DNA of 64,000 bases, taken from positions 62,001 through 126,000 of the forward strand of contig NZ_ASJR01000002.1 of assembly GCF_000474745.1 (NCBI RefSeq), given 5' to 3'. How positions within the stretch are numbered: position 1 is the stretch's first letter; every line of letters starts with the position of its first letter. This stretch comes from Chitinivibrio alkaliphilus ACht1 (GTDB taxonomy: Bacteria > Fibrobacterota > Chitinivibrionia > Chitinivibrionales > Chitinivibrionaceae). The notes below the pieces were generated by a model. The model saw nothing but the letters and a program-made list of their open reading frames with translations. It was not told the origin of the DNA and did no database searches. A program made the translations under genes and the position numbers. Positions 43,862-52,973 of this stretch are shown here, piece by piece.

Positions 43862-45334
43862 TTATTTATTAAAAAGATTATCAAGGAAATTTTTCTTGTA
43901 CTTTGGGTTAATGGGCTTTTTCTTGGCTTTCTTTGTGCTGTTTTCAATGGTACTGAAAAAAAGTTGGCTTTCTTCTTCCTCAGAATCGTTGGTTTCTGGT
44001 TTCATAGATGTTACGTCAAGAGGGGCGTCGTGTGGCTCTTCATGCTTCTTCTCTTCCTTTTTCTCTGGTGGAGTGGAAGGAGCATCATCCGAGAGAAAAC
44101 TACTTGATATGAGGTCATCGCTATCATCGTCAAAGGAGAAGTCTTCCAAGGAGAGTTCCGTTGGGCTTTCAGGTTGAGCTTGAGGTTTTTCTGAGAGTGA
44201 ATCAACCGTGTCGAGCTCTTCAAGCTCAAGATCAGTTCCAAGTGAGTCTTCGTCCATATCAAGAGATAGATCCTCATTGAAGGCGTCCAAATCATCTATA
44301 TCAAGATCAATATCATCGGAATCTTCCTGTTGTTGTGGGGGCTCGGGAGAACGTGGTACAACGGGAATCTCCTGTGTTTTTGAGGTTGACGACCCAAAGG
44401 ACATATCAAATTCAAGATCCTCTGAGTCTTCACTTGTATGAGCAGAGGGAGGAGGAGGTGTCTCTTGCTGTTGCCGAAGAAACTCTTGTCGCTGTTGCTC
44501 GAACATGCGTTGTTGTTCTTCAAGCTGTCGTTTTTGTTGCTCAAGCATTTGTTGTTGCAGTTGAATTTGCCGTTGTAGTTCCAGCTGTTGCTGTTGTTGC
44601 TCCTGCGGAGCCTGATTTTGCGCTGCGGGGGGAGGCTGTTTTTGAGGACGTGGCGTTGGGGCAGCTTTTTTAGGCGCAGCTTTTGGCTGGGCGAGTGGTC
44701 TTGGCTGAGTGGGTCTGCTATGATTCAGCCCGGGTTGGTTTGGGGTGCTGTACTTCTGGTTCAGGATATCAATAACCCGTTTGCCGATTACTTTGAGGGT
44801 TTCGAAGACCCCTTTGCCTTTATTGGCAATTGCCTCCTGATACTGTGTGTTATACCGATTGAGCTTTTGATTAAGATATTCAACGGGGAGGGCGTTATGA
44901 ATGTCCCGTTTGTTAAATTGTAAGATGACCGGTATCGTACGAAGATCATATCCGTACTCAGCAAGATTCTCTTCCATGTTATCGAGGCTTTCAATATTCT
45001 GGTCCATTTTGTCTTCTGCCGAGTCTGCCACAAAAACAATGCCGTCAACCCCGCGCAAAACAAGCTTTCGCGTTGCGTTGTAATATACCTGCCCCGGAAC
45101 AGTGTAGAGCTGTATCTTTGTGGTAAATCCCCGTATTTTTCCAAGATCTATGGGAAGAAAATCAAAAAAGAGTGTTCTGTCTGCTTCGGTTGCAAGAGAT
45201 ACCATATCGCTTTTTGAAGCATCGGGAGTTTTCTGATGTATAATTTGAAGATTAGTTGTTTTTCCGCTGAGTGCTGGGCCGTAATAGACAATCTTTACAT
45301 TTATTTCACGCGCAGCGTAGTTGATTGTTGCCAT
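43862..45334 (-). CDS. mglA: MglA-like GTPase with a long Gln-rich and acidic tail
   Basis: 490 residues, of which only about 195 form the GTPase: P-loop [33 protein letters not shown]3 [23 protein letters not shown]4 [11 protein letters not shown] typical MglA ends near residue 195. Here a Pro/Ala-rich linker (about 205-240) is followed by a Gln-rich coiled coil (240-295) and an acidic, low-complexity stretch (295-455) with repeated DLDLD/SLEDF-type motifs. It ends with a basic [21 protein letters not shown]. The tail probably anchors, spaces or recruits partners. It has AAGG before the start and is transcribed with mglB. Confidence 0.9.
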   Translation of the reverse strand: MATINYAAREINVKIVYYGPALSGKTTNLQIIHQKTPDASKSDMVSLATEADRTLFFDFLPIDLGKIRGFTTKIQLYTVPGQVYYNATRKLVLRGVDGIVFVADSAEDKMDQNIESLDNMEENLAEYGYDLRTIPVILQFNKRDIHNALPVEYLNQKLNRYNTQYQEAIANKGKGVFETLKVIGKRVIDILNQKYSTPNQPGLNHSRPTQPRPLAQPKAAPKKAAPTPRPQKQPPPAAQNQAPQEQQQQQLELQRQIQLQQQMLEQQKRQLEEQQRMFEQQRQEFLRQQQETPPPPSAHTSEDSEDLEFDMSFGSSTSKTQEIPVVPRSPEPPQQQEDSDDIDLDIDDLDAFNEDLSLDMDEDSLGTDLELEELDTVDSLSEKPQAQPESPTELSLEDFSFDDDSDDLISSSFLSDDAPSTPPEKKEEKKHEEPHDAPLDVTSMKPETNDSEEEESQLFFSTIENSTKKAKKKPINPKYKKNFLDNLFNK

Positions 45335-45386
45335 AAATAACCTTCGTTGTTTTTTTGTGACTGCTTTTCACTGTTGTATCACTAAT

Positions 45387-45415
45387 ATAATAATAGTTCC
45401 TAGCGGTGACTTAAA
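45387..45415 (-). promoter_or_regulatory. mglA: Candidate promoter for the MglA-MglB operon
   Basis: Minus-strand TTTAAG, 17 bases, then TATTAT in the 100-base gap between mlaD and mglA. The -10 is good and the -35 weak. It suggests the GTPase operon can be expressed apart from the mla genes. Confidence 0.35.
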
Positions 45416-45434
45416 ATAATACTACTTTCATGTT

Positions 45435-46382
45435 TTATTCCTCTCGATCTTCTTCTACTCTTCGGATACTTCGTTTTAAAAACCAGTGTTCACGAAGCCC
45501 TTCAAGAATAAGGGCAAACTCGGCAAGGACCGACTCAATTTCTTCAAAGCTTTGCTTCATTACAGGTGGCACCGTGGCTGTTGAATCTGCTAGATGATCC
45601 ATCTTTTCTGTCACAATAAAAAGTGAGTCTGCCACATGTTGTGCCATAAGGGCAAAGGTGTTGAGGTTTTGAGCCATGGAAACACCTTCGTGTCCCAGTT
45701 TATCAAGAGAAAGTATTGCCTGTTCCATGGTTTCGAGAATTGGCGGGAAGCTATCGAGAGATGTTTCCAGCTCTGCAAAAAAATGCTTGGTTTGATCCAC
45801 AAGTATGCGCATGTCTTGGGCAAGCTCCTCATCGGAGATAAGCATACTCACGATGCCTTCTCCATAGGCTACTTGATTTAAGATGGTGTGGGCACTTCGT
45901 GACATTGTGGTTAAGCGGTGCACCATATCTTCAATACGAATAAACTCAAACTGGCGAAGGGTATCACCGGCTGTTACTTTTTTTTCTGGATTTCTTGAGG
46001 GGGCTATATCTATGAGCCAGTCTCCAACAACCGTTTGTTTTTGTTTAATCATACACTTACTGTCGTGCCCAATGAGCGGTAAGTATTGTTCTTCAACACT
46101 CATTTTTATATCTAAGCTGCCTTCTTTGTTCAGAATAATCTCCTGTACATACCCCACTTTCTTTTCCATAATTGTTACATTATTCCCCTTTTCAATAGGC
46201 AGACTGTGCGTAACACGTAGATAGAGGGGGGCTCGAGGGGTGAAGTATTCGGAGCTTATAAAGACGTGTACCATAAAGGTAGGGATGAGAATAAGAGGAA
46301 TAAGTACAAACAAGCCAACAACTTGATTTCTATACCGATAGTAGAACGGATCTTTATTATGGTGGGCCGTAGTTGAGCTCAT
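45435..46382 (-). CDS. mlaD: MCE-domain (MlaD-like) substrate-binding protein
   Basis: 315 residues. One N-terminal membrane helix (VVGLFVLIPLILIPTFMVHVFI) and an MCE domain (APLYLRVTHSLPIEKGNNVTIMEKKVGYVQEI through TVVGDWLIDI) as in MlaD, where hexamers form a lipid channel in the periplasm. A long coiled-coil segment (residues 150-280, rich in Leu and Gln) and a basic C-terminus (EHWFLKRSIRRVEED) follow. It is longer than E. coli MlaD (183), closer to PqiB/YebT-type tube-forming MCE proteins. Its start overlaps the mlaF stop. Confidence 0.88.
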   Translation of the reverse strand: MSSTTAHHNKDPFYYRYRNQVVGLFVLIPLILIPTFMVHVFISSEYFTPRAPLYLRVTHSLPIEKGNNVTIMEKKVGYVQEIILNKEGSLDIKMSVEEQYLPLIGHDSKCMIKQKQTVVGDWLIDIAPSRNPEKKVTAGDTLRQFEFIRIEDMVHRLTTMSRSAHTILNQVAYGEGIVSMLISDEELAQDMRILVDQTKHFFAELETSLDSFPPILETMEQAILSLDKLGHEGVSMAQNLNTFALMAQHVADSLFIVTEKMDHLADSTATVPPVMKQSFEEIESVLAEFALILEGLREHWFLKRSIRRVEEDREE

Positions 46383-47083
46383 AATAAGGACTCTCTCCTT
46401 TGCAGGTAAGATTCATAATCAGGGCAGTAATGTATGGTATACCCGTCGAGATAGTAGAGGGGAGATTGTAGTTTTTCTATAATTGAGTTATCTCCTGTAG
46501 AGATGATTACGGTTTTCTCTGGAACTTGCCCAAGCAAATTCAGCACATCTAGAATAGTTTCGGCCTGCAATGGATCAAGCCCTTCCGTGGGTTCATCTAA
46601 AAAAAGAACCTTCGGAGATGCGATAAGTGCTCGTGCAAGGGAGACCAGTTTTTTCTGGCCGGTGGAGAGTCGTTCCGGTAGGTTGTGTTTTTGTTTTGTA
46701 ATTTCAAATTGCTGTATCATGGTTTCTACCCGTCTCTGTATAGACTCTGAGTCCATTCTGCCATGGTACGACAAGGGCAGAGAGAGGTTCTTTTCGACGG
46801 ATAGAAAGTTGATAAGGGTGGGTTGTTGCAGGGCAACCCCAAAGGAAGAACGATACTGTTTTTCTTCTAATTCCGATAAGGTTTGGATATCGCGATTATT
46901 CCATAGAATTGTGCCTATGGGAGGTTTTTTTATACCTGCCGCAAGTTCAAGAAGAAAGCTTTTTCCACTTCCGCAGGGGCCTGAAAAAACAATGGTGCTT
47001 CCTTCGGGGATTGAGAGGTCCGTGGGGGGGTATTTGCTCACGTGAGAATACATAGAGACTCCGCGTATGGTTATGGACGACAT
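46379..47083 (-). CDS. mlaF: ABC ATPase of an Mla-type lipid transporter
   Basis: 234 residues. Walker A FSGPCGSGKSFLLELAAG, Q-loop GVALQQPTLINFLSVEKNLSL, signature RLSTGQKKLVSLARALIAS (LSTGQ in place of LSGGQ) and Walker B VLFLDEPTEGLDPLQ are all present. The H-loop His is replaced: the segment reads KTVIISTGDNS, with Thr where the switch His is expected. It is the ATP-hydrolysing half of the Mla complex and sits three bases downstream of mlaE. Confidence 0.9.
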   Translation of the reverse strand: MSSITIRGVSMYSHVSKYPPTDLSIPEGSTIVFSGPCGSGKSFLLELAAGIKKPPIGTILWNNRDIQTLSELEEKQYRSSFGVALQQPTLINFLSVEKNLSLPLSYHGRMDSESIQRRVETMIQQFEITKQKHNLPERLSTGQKKLVSLARALIASPKVLFLDEPTEGLDPLQAETILDVLNLLGQVPEKTVIISTGDNSIIEKLQSPLYYLDGYTIHYCPDYESYLQRRESLL

Positions 47084-47085
47084 AA

Positions 47086-47877
47086 TTACAACAGAAATCC
47101 CCGTAAAAAGGTGGAAATGAGAGCAAGGGCAATATTTGCAAGAAGAATAAATATGATTGAGGTTACTACTGTTCGAAATACTGCCCGTGGCACAATACGA
47201 ATTGTTTTAACGTGCAGCCCGAAATAGCTTGAGGTTGTGGCAACCACCGATCCGAATATAATACATTTGAGAAGTATTACCATGATATCGATAAATACGA
47301 TGTGGGAGAATACCTGTTCTATCAAAATGTATACGGGGCGTCCCGTAAGGAAGTTTATTGTTGCGAGGCCAGAGAGAAGAAGGATACTGCTAAAGTAGAA
47401 ATTGAGGGCGAGGGTTGCGATAACCATACCAACAAAGTTGGGTATACAGAGAAAGTCAATGACAGGAATGGCCATGGCTTTGAGAGCGTCTGTTTCTCTG
47501 GTTACTTTCATATTTCCAAGAAAGGTTGTAAATCCTGAACCAGATCGCCCAATTATGACTACAGCCGTTATAAAGGGAGAGACCTCTTTGATAGATAAGG
47601 CCAGTAAAGTACCGAAAAATGACGTAACATCGATATTGGCAACATTGTTCACCAATTGTGTAGAAAGGGCTACCCCTAATGAAATAGCGATAAGGGTAAT
47701 CGTAAAAAATGCGTCTACGCCGGTAAACAGAATTTGATTAACCAGTTGTGGGCCGTTTACACGTGTGTCTCGATTGAACAGTAAGCGCGTAACCATGTCA
47801 TACCACAAACCGAGCAAATCTGTGTATGTGCTTATTGTTCTTAGGGTAGATGAACCAAGGCGGTTCAGGAATACCAT
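47086..47877 (-). CDS. mlaE: MlaE-family permease
   Basis: 263 residues of the MlaE/PqiA-class permease: an amphipathic N-terminal segment followed by five or so membrane helices (FFTITLIAISLGVALSTQL, VSPFITAVVIIGRSGSGFTTFLGNM, VIDFLCIPNFVGMVIATLALNFYF, IIFGSVVATTSSYFGL, VVTSIIFILLANIALALI). The motif RSGSGFTTFLGNMKVTRETDALKAM is the MlaE cytoplasmic coupling region. Start 47877 is preferred because GAGAG lies upstream; an in-frame ATG at 47913 has none. It heads the mlaE-mlaF-mlaD operon; no mlaB or mlaC is present. Confidence 0.92.
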   Translation of the reverse strand: MVFLNRLGSSTLRTISTYTDLLGLWYDMVTRLLFNRDTRVNGPQLVNQILFTGVDAFFTITLIAISLGVALSTQLVNNVANIDVTSFFGTLLALSIKEVSPFITAVVIIGRSGSGFTTFLGNMKVTRETDALKAMAIPVIDFLCIPNFVGMVIATLALNFYFSSILLLSGLATINFLTGRPVYILIEQVFSHIVFIDIMVILLKCIIFGSVVATTSSYFGLHVKTIRIVPRAVFRTVVTSIIFILLANIALALISTFLRGFLL

Positions 47878-47922
47878 GGTATGCTCTCTTCTGTGGAGAT
47901 GGTTCTTTCTCATAAAATATAT

Positions 47923-47951
47923 TTGCACGTTTGTTCATATTATAATATAGT
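47923..47951 (+). promoter_or_regulatory. Candidate promoter for the transglutaminase gene
   Basis: TTGCAC, 17 bases, then TATAGT in the AT-rich 126-base gap between divergent mlaE and the plus-strand gene. The implied start is near 47958, 46 bases ahead of the ATG at 48004. The same palindromic TATAATATA block could serve mlaE on the other strand. Confidence 0.45.
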
Positions 47952-48003
47952 TATCGCTGGAGCAATAATTTATTTTATCAGTCACTTTATCGGGGAAGTT
48001 TTC

Positions 48004-50781
48004 ATGAAATCATCAACGTGTTCCACGGTTTTTTTATGTCTCTGCTGTCTCTTTTTTACCCTTCAGGCCGCGCAGAGAAACGAAGGTGCTTTCCGCACCG
48101 CATCTGCCATGGGAGAGTCCGTAGAGTCGGCGTTGCATAAAGCGCAAAGAGATGCCCTTTGGGAGTATGCACAAACCCTTTCCGACCGTTCTTTTCTTCG
48201 TGAGTATGAACAGAAGGTAGAGGAGTTTTTCCAAACCCACAGAGAAGATCTTATCGTTTCTTCGGAGATCCTCGAAAAGAAAAGTCGTTATGGGGTATAT
48301 GAAACAACGGTACGGCTGAGAGTGAATGAAGATTTTTTTATAGACTCTTTTGAAGCCGAGGGGTTTCTCGTAGAAGAACAGGTTGAAAAGCCCCGTGTGA
48401 TGGTACTTCTGGAGGAGTATGAGCAGAATACACCTGTACACGATAATATTGTAACCCACGTAATTGAAGGAGCTCTCACAGCTCAGGGGTATCAGCTTCT
48501 TGAAGAGGAGCAATTGGAACGGGTACGCCAAGAGGATACGGACGGTGAAGATCTTGCCGCTTTGGGTTTTGCCCATGGAGCAGATATTATTATTCGCGGG
48601 CGTGTTGATATTGCAGCTCCCCGTGTACAGACCGCCTATGGAGTTTCGCAAGTCTCAGTGCCGGTAAATGTGAATGTACGGGTGATTCGTGCTGATAATG
48701 CAGAGATTATTACATCACTTTCGGAACGGGTCCTCAAACGTACACTTGATGAGTATACCGCTCGCGATGATGGTTTGCGTGAAGGTGGCGAGATTATCTC
48801 TGCTGGTATTGATGCGGCCATATCAGCCTACTGGCGTGAACATACGCGTGGCTTACGTCGTATAGAACTATTGGCACACTCCCAGAGTGAGGAAAAACTG
48901 TATGATCTTGAATCGTCCTTTGCGAAGATTCCCCAAATAAAGCAGGGCCATTTACGGTATGTTGAACAGGGGCGGGCCGTGTATGATGTTGAAGTGCTGG
49001 GAACTGTCCAGGCATTGCGCAGACAGATTGAGCAGCATGGAGTATGGAGAATTAGTGCTCTTGCTCCGGGACGTATTGCCCTTCAGGAAGGGGAACGCAC
49101 AACGCCGGGGAAGATTTCCTACGATATTGATATGCCCTCTCTTTCGGTACGCTCCGCTCAGATAGAACCCATATTCCCCTCACGGCTTCGCTATTATGAA
49201 GAAAACGATATTGCTGAAATTACCGTAGCAGGAGGTGGAGAACAGGTAGATGATCTTCGTGTCCATGTTTTTATACCTCGCTTAATGGATATGCCCACGG
49301 AGCGTGCCGTTTCCTTTTCCCAGGGTGGCGAGAAAACCCTTTCCATGCCTCTGCTTCTAAATGAGGAGAAACTCCTGGAGTTTTCTGCGGAACGGCAAGT
49401 GCCTGCAGAGGTGTCTTTGTCATACACGATTCAAGGGCGTCGGGAGTCGCGCGAGATTATGGTGCCCGTACGGGTATACACCCGTAATGGCCTTGATTGG
49501 AACAATCTACCCAGTCTTGGGTCTTTTGTAACATATCAAAACCCAACCATTGATCGGTTTGCACGGTATGTTGTTGCTGAGTATGATCGCTCGACCTCTC
49601 TCCCCGATGACCTGAGTGATGCTATCGCTATTTTTAGCGCCCTTCGAGAACACGGATTTACCTATGTAAGTGATCCCGTAAATATTGCGGCATCAGGTCT
49701 TGATCAAGTCTATTTTCCCGTGCAAACCTTAGAAAAACGCACCGGAGATTGTGATGATTTTGCCGTATTATACGCAGCTCTTCTTTCAGCTATTGGTATT
49801 CCCACGGCGTTCATTGTTTATGATGATCATGTCTTAACCATGTTTAATACAGGTGTTTATGAGAAAAATGCAGACATTCTTGGTGTAGATAGGAACAGGG
49901 TTATTATTCACAACAACCAGTGTTGGATTCCCGTGGAAACCACCATGTTATCTGACACGTTTTTTGACGCGTGGTCTGCGGCGGCACAGCAGTTTCGTCA
50001 AACCGTTGCTGATGGAGGTCGTTTTGATATTGTAGAAGTTGCCACGGCGTGGCAAACCTATCGTCCCTTTGATTATCGACATACCATAGATCTACCTCTG
50101 GAAAACCTTCTCTCCTCGGTAACGGTTGATTTAAGTCACGTATATGAGTATGCTCGAAATAGCATGTTTCAAGCCATCGAAGATCTTGAGAGTCGAGATA
50201 CACTCTCTCTGACTGAGAAGAATCGTCTTGGTCGTCTCTACGCTCGAAGTGGTGATTTTTTGGCAGCTCGCGAGCATTTTTCCGGCCTTGTTGAGCTGTA
50301 TGGGGAGAGTCGAGCTGTACGGAATAATTATGCCTGCGCTTTACTCTTAACCGGAGATGATGGAGCGGCCATTGGCCAAATAGAAGAGGCTTTGACCCGT
50401 GGTTCTTTTGAAGAAGGTTTAATTAATAAAGGGTTATTTTACTACGTATCTGATCGTTCTGATGGTATGGATGTCTTTTCTGATATGGTTCGTGAGGTGT
50501 ACACAAAAACAGGAAGCCTGGATAGTTTTGATCGACTGCTCGGTATTCCCGTAAGTACTGAACCGACAGAACGAGCCACGGATCACTCCGGTGAGGAGCA
50601 GCAGATAGATCGAAGTCGCTTACAAGATATGATTCGTCAGCAAGTGCTGGAAGATGATTTTTCTGGGGCTGGTGACACGGATTCATATGGCGGTAATGTT
50701 ATGCCCTTTGGTGGTGTTCGCGGTGCAGATCCTACACAAATTGCTGAAATTGCAGATCTACTTGTTTGGATGGATTTATGA
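48004..50781 (+). CDS. Secreted FlgT/CsgG-like, transglutaminase-like and TPR protein
   Basis: 925 residues with a signal peptide (VFLCLCCLFFTLQAA). Residues about 20-110 resemble the FlgT N-terminal domain (ESVESALHKAQRDALWEYA). Residues 115-290 resemble a CsgG/FlgT middle domain (LLEEEQLERVRQ, GADIIIRGRVDI). Beta-rich domains lead to a transglutaminase-like fold with catalytic Cys583 (KRTGDCDDFAVLYAALLSAIG) and His609 (VYDDHVLTMFN). TPR-like repeats follow near residues 725-840 (LGRLYARSGDFLAAREHF, NNYACALLLTGDDGAAIGQIEEAL). The Cys/His dyad suggests a periplasmic peptidase or amidase. Start 48004 has GGGGAA upstream. Its stop overlaps the cyclase start. Confidence 0.8.
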   Translation: MKSSTCSTVFLCLCCLFFTLQAAQRNEGAFRTASAMGESVESALHKAQRDALWEYAQTLSDRSFLREYEQKVEEFFQTHREDLIVSSEILEKKSRYGVYETTVRLRVNEDFFIDSFEAEGFLVEEQVEKPRVMVLLEEYEQNTPVHDNIVTHVIEGALTAQGYQLLEEEQLERVRQEDTDGEDLAALGFAHGADIIIRGRVDIAAPRVQTAYGVSQVSVPVNVNVRVIRADNAEIITSLSERVLKRTLDEYTARDDGLREGGEIISAGIDAAISAYWREHTRGLRRIELLAHSQSEEKLYDLESSFAKIPQIKQGHLRYVEQGRAVYDVEVLGTVQALRRQIEQHGVWRISALAPGRIALQEGERTTPGKISYDIDMPSLSVRSAQIEPIFPSRLRYYEENDIAEITVAGGGEQVDDLRVHVFIPRLMDMPTERAVSFSQGGEKTLSMPLLLNEEKLLEFSAERQVPAEVSLSYTIQGRRESREIMVPVRVYTRNGLDWNNLPSLGSFVTYQNPTIDRFARYVVAEYDRSTSLPDDLSDAIAIFSALREHGFTYVSDPVNIAASGLDQVYFPVQTLEKRTGDCDDFAVLYAALLSAIGIPTAFIVYDDHVLTMFNTGVYEKNADILGVDRNRVIIHNNQCWIPVETTMLSDTFFDAWSAAAQQFRQTVADGGRFDIVEVATAWQTYRPFDYRHTIDLPLENLLSSVTVDLSHVYEYARNSMFQAIEDLESRDTLSLTEKNRLGRLYARSGDFLAAREHFSGLVELYGESRAVRNNYACALLLTGDDGAAIGQIEEALTRGSFEEGLINKGLFYYVSDRSDGMDVFSDMVREVYTKTGSLDSFDRLLGIPVSTEPTERATDHSGEEQQIDRSRLQDMIRQQVLEDDFSGAGDTDSYGGNVMPFGGVRGADPTQIAEIADLLVWMDL

Positions 50782-52973
50782 CAAAAAAAGGGATGCCCAA
50801 AGAGCATAGACCACAATCACAAAAATATAAGCTGCTTTGGGGTGGTCTCGTTTTTTCATTTGCCTTTGTGGCACTTCTGTTTCGTATCCCCACTGTGGCA
50901 GTGCAAGAGTGGCGTGTATACGATTTCTGGACTCGGAATGAACATGGAGGAGATGTTTCATCTTCTGTTGCGGTTGTCGGTATAGACGAAGATTTTTTTG
51001 AAACTCTCGGATTTACATGGCCCCTGCGGAAAGATGTATATGCTCGTATTCTCATGATGCTTGAGGAGTATGGCGCTACTGTTACAGCCCTCGATATCAT
51101 TTTTATTGACGAGATGATCCATGACGATGATGCACTCTTCCTACAATACCTTGCTGCTTCTCCTTCCGTAATTCCCGGGTTTGGCTTTGTCGTTCGACAA
51201 AGCGACGGGGGACGGGGAGTTATTCCGGGACAACAACATCGCTTTATGGAACGATTTTCGCACGGAGATGGAGAAATCTATTTTGATGACCGGTCTGTGC
51301 GGCGAGTACAGCGTCCCTATGATGCTGTGGGTGATGTGGTTCAGCGTATGGGCTTTATTAATAGGGCCGTGCCTATGCCCGATGGGGTTGACCGAAAGAT
51401 GCCCGTACTGCTCTCGGCAAATTCACGGGTCTATGCTTCCCTTGCTCTTGAGGCAGTTCTTGCGTACACAGACCATACGCTCTCCTATGATCTTGATAAA
51501 TCAAAACTCCACCTCAGTGATGATACTATCTCTCTTGATGCGGAGTATGGCATTACGGTAAACTTCTCTGATTCGCTTCCCTTTTACTCTTTGAGTAGTC
51601 TCTATCGAGGCTATAATGCATATCTGCGTGGGGATACCGATTCGCTTCCGCAATTGTTGGACAAGGCAATTGTCTTTGTTGGGAGTGCTGCAGAAACCGT
51701 GGGAGATTTGGGATTGACACCTCTTTCTCAACGGTACAGCAGCGGACGATCTCCTATCGTGCAGCTACATGCTCAAACAGCCCACACATTGCTCGAAGGG
51801 GATCCCGTAGTAGACCTCGGTTTTAGAGCTGCTTCTATACTCTCCTTTGGAGCGCTCCTGTTGTTGTACGGTATATTTCTATTTCTTTCAAAGAAGTTTT
51901 TGTTTATATGCATTCCCCTTCTGTTTATTTCTCTTTATATGGGGGCGTATTTCCTGTATCTTGAAAATGTTTTTCTTCCCATGGTCCAGGCATTCGTCTC
52001 CGTAGCAATTTTTACAGGAATTGGGATTATTGTGGATTATCTTGAAGATAATCGGGAATACAAATATTTAACCTCTCTTTTTAAGACCTATCTTTCTCCC
52101 CAATACATTGAGGAAATGGCGCGTACCCATACAATACCCAAACTGGGCGGAGAGTCTGTATATGGTACTGCTTTTTTTACTGATATTGAGAAGTTTTCTA
52201 CTTTTTCAGAGAAATTTGATAATCCCCAGGATCTTGTGGCAGTTCTTAATACGTATTTTTCGAAAATGACCAATATTCTTCTTGAGAATAAGGGCACCCT
52301 TGATCGATACAGTGGTGATGCAATTATTGCGTTTTTTGGTGCTCCACAGCGTATTCCACAGAATGCGTTTCATGCCTGCAAAGCTGCGTGCCAAATGCAA
52401 CGTGCGTTACGAGAATTGGAAGTGCTGTGGCAAAAAGATCCTGATATATCTCAAAAAATCACATCTATGAGAACCCGTATCGGTATCAATACGGGTAATT
52501 TTGTCACGGGAAATATTGGGTGTGATATACGAATGAATTATACCATGATTGGCGACAGCGTAAATCTTGCTGCTCGCCTTGAGTCCGCTGCAAAGCAGTA
52601 TGGGGTTTCCGTTCTTGTGGGAGAAACCACTCGTGAAGATGCGGGAGACTCTTTCTTTTTTCGTTGGGTTGACACGATCACCGTAGTAGGAAAAAAGCAG
52701 CCGGTGCGGGTGTATGAACTCATGGGGGAGAAAGAGGTGTGTGAGACGGAAGAACAGACGCAGATAAACGACCTTATCAATGTGTATGAATCAGCTCTTC
52801 AGAAGTATACAGAGGGGGATTTTTCCACAGCCTTGGAAGAGTTTCGTCGTAGTTGCGAGAGGGAAATTTCTCCTGGGATGAGTCCATCCACAGTTATGGT
52901 GAAGCGAACGGAGTATTTATGTGTCCATCCCCCTTCACAGTGGAATGGAGTCTTCTCTCTGACTCAAAAGTGA
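50778..52973 (+). CDS. CHASE2 class III nucleotide cyclase
   Basis: 731 residues. An N-terminal helix is followed by an extracellular CHASE2 sensor (VAVVGIDEDFFETLGFTWPLRKDVYARILMML, TALDIIFIDEM, DKAIVFVGSAAETVGDLGLTP), then three helices (LSFGALLLLYGIFLFL, FIPLLFISLYMGAYFLYL, AFVSVAIFTGIGIIVDY). The C-terminal cyclase has both metal-site Asp residues (FFTDIEKFSTF; LDRYSGDAIIAFFGAP) and the IGDSVNLAARLES segment. The Lys that reads adenine in adenylate cyclases (DKxxGD) is Arg here. It is translationally coupled to the transglutaminase gene (ATGA). Confidence 0.9.
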   Translation: MTKKGMPKEHRPQSQKYKLLWGGLVFSFAFVALLFRIPTVAVQEWRVYDFWTRNEHGGDVSSSVAVVGIDEDFFETLGFTWPLRKDVYARILMMLEEYGATVTALDIIFIDEMIHDDDALFLQYLAASPSVIPGFGFVVRQSDGGRGVIPGQQHRFMERFSHGDGEIYFDDRSVRRVQRPYDAVGDVVQRMGFINRAVPMPDGVDRKMPVLLSANSRVYASLALEAVLAYTDHTLSYDLDKSKLHLSDDTISLDAEYGITVNFSDSLPFYSLSSLYRGYNAYLRGDTDSLPQLLDKAIVFVGSAAETVGDLGLTPLSQRYSSGRSPIVQLHAQTAHTLLEGDPVVDLGFRAASILSFGALLLLYGIFLFLSKKFLFICIPLLFISLYMGAYFLYLENVFLPMVQAFVSVAIFTGIGIIVDYLEDNREYKYLTSLFKTYLSPQYIEEMARTHTIPKLGGESVYGTAFFTDIEKFSTFSEKFDNPQDLVAVLNTYFSKMTNILLENKGTLDRYSGDAIIAFFGAPQRIPQNAFHACKAACQMQRALRELEVLWQKDPDISQKITSMRTRIGINTGNFVTGNIGCDIRMNYTMIGDSVNLAARLESAAKQYGVSVLVGETTREDAGDSFFFRWVDTITVVGKKQPVRVYELMGEKEVCETEEQTQINDLINVYESALQKYTEGDFSTALEEFRRSCEREISPGMSPSTVMVKRTEYLCVHPPSQWNGVFSLTQK

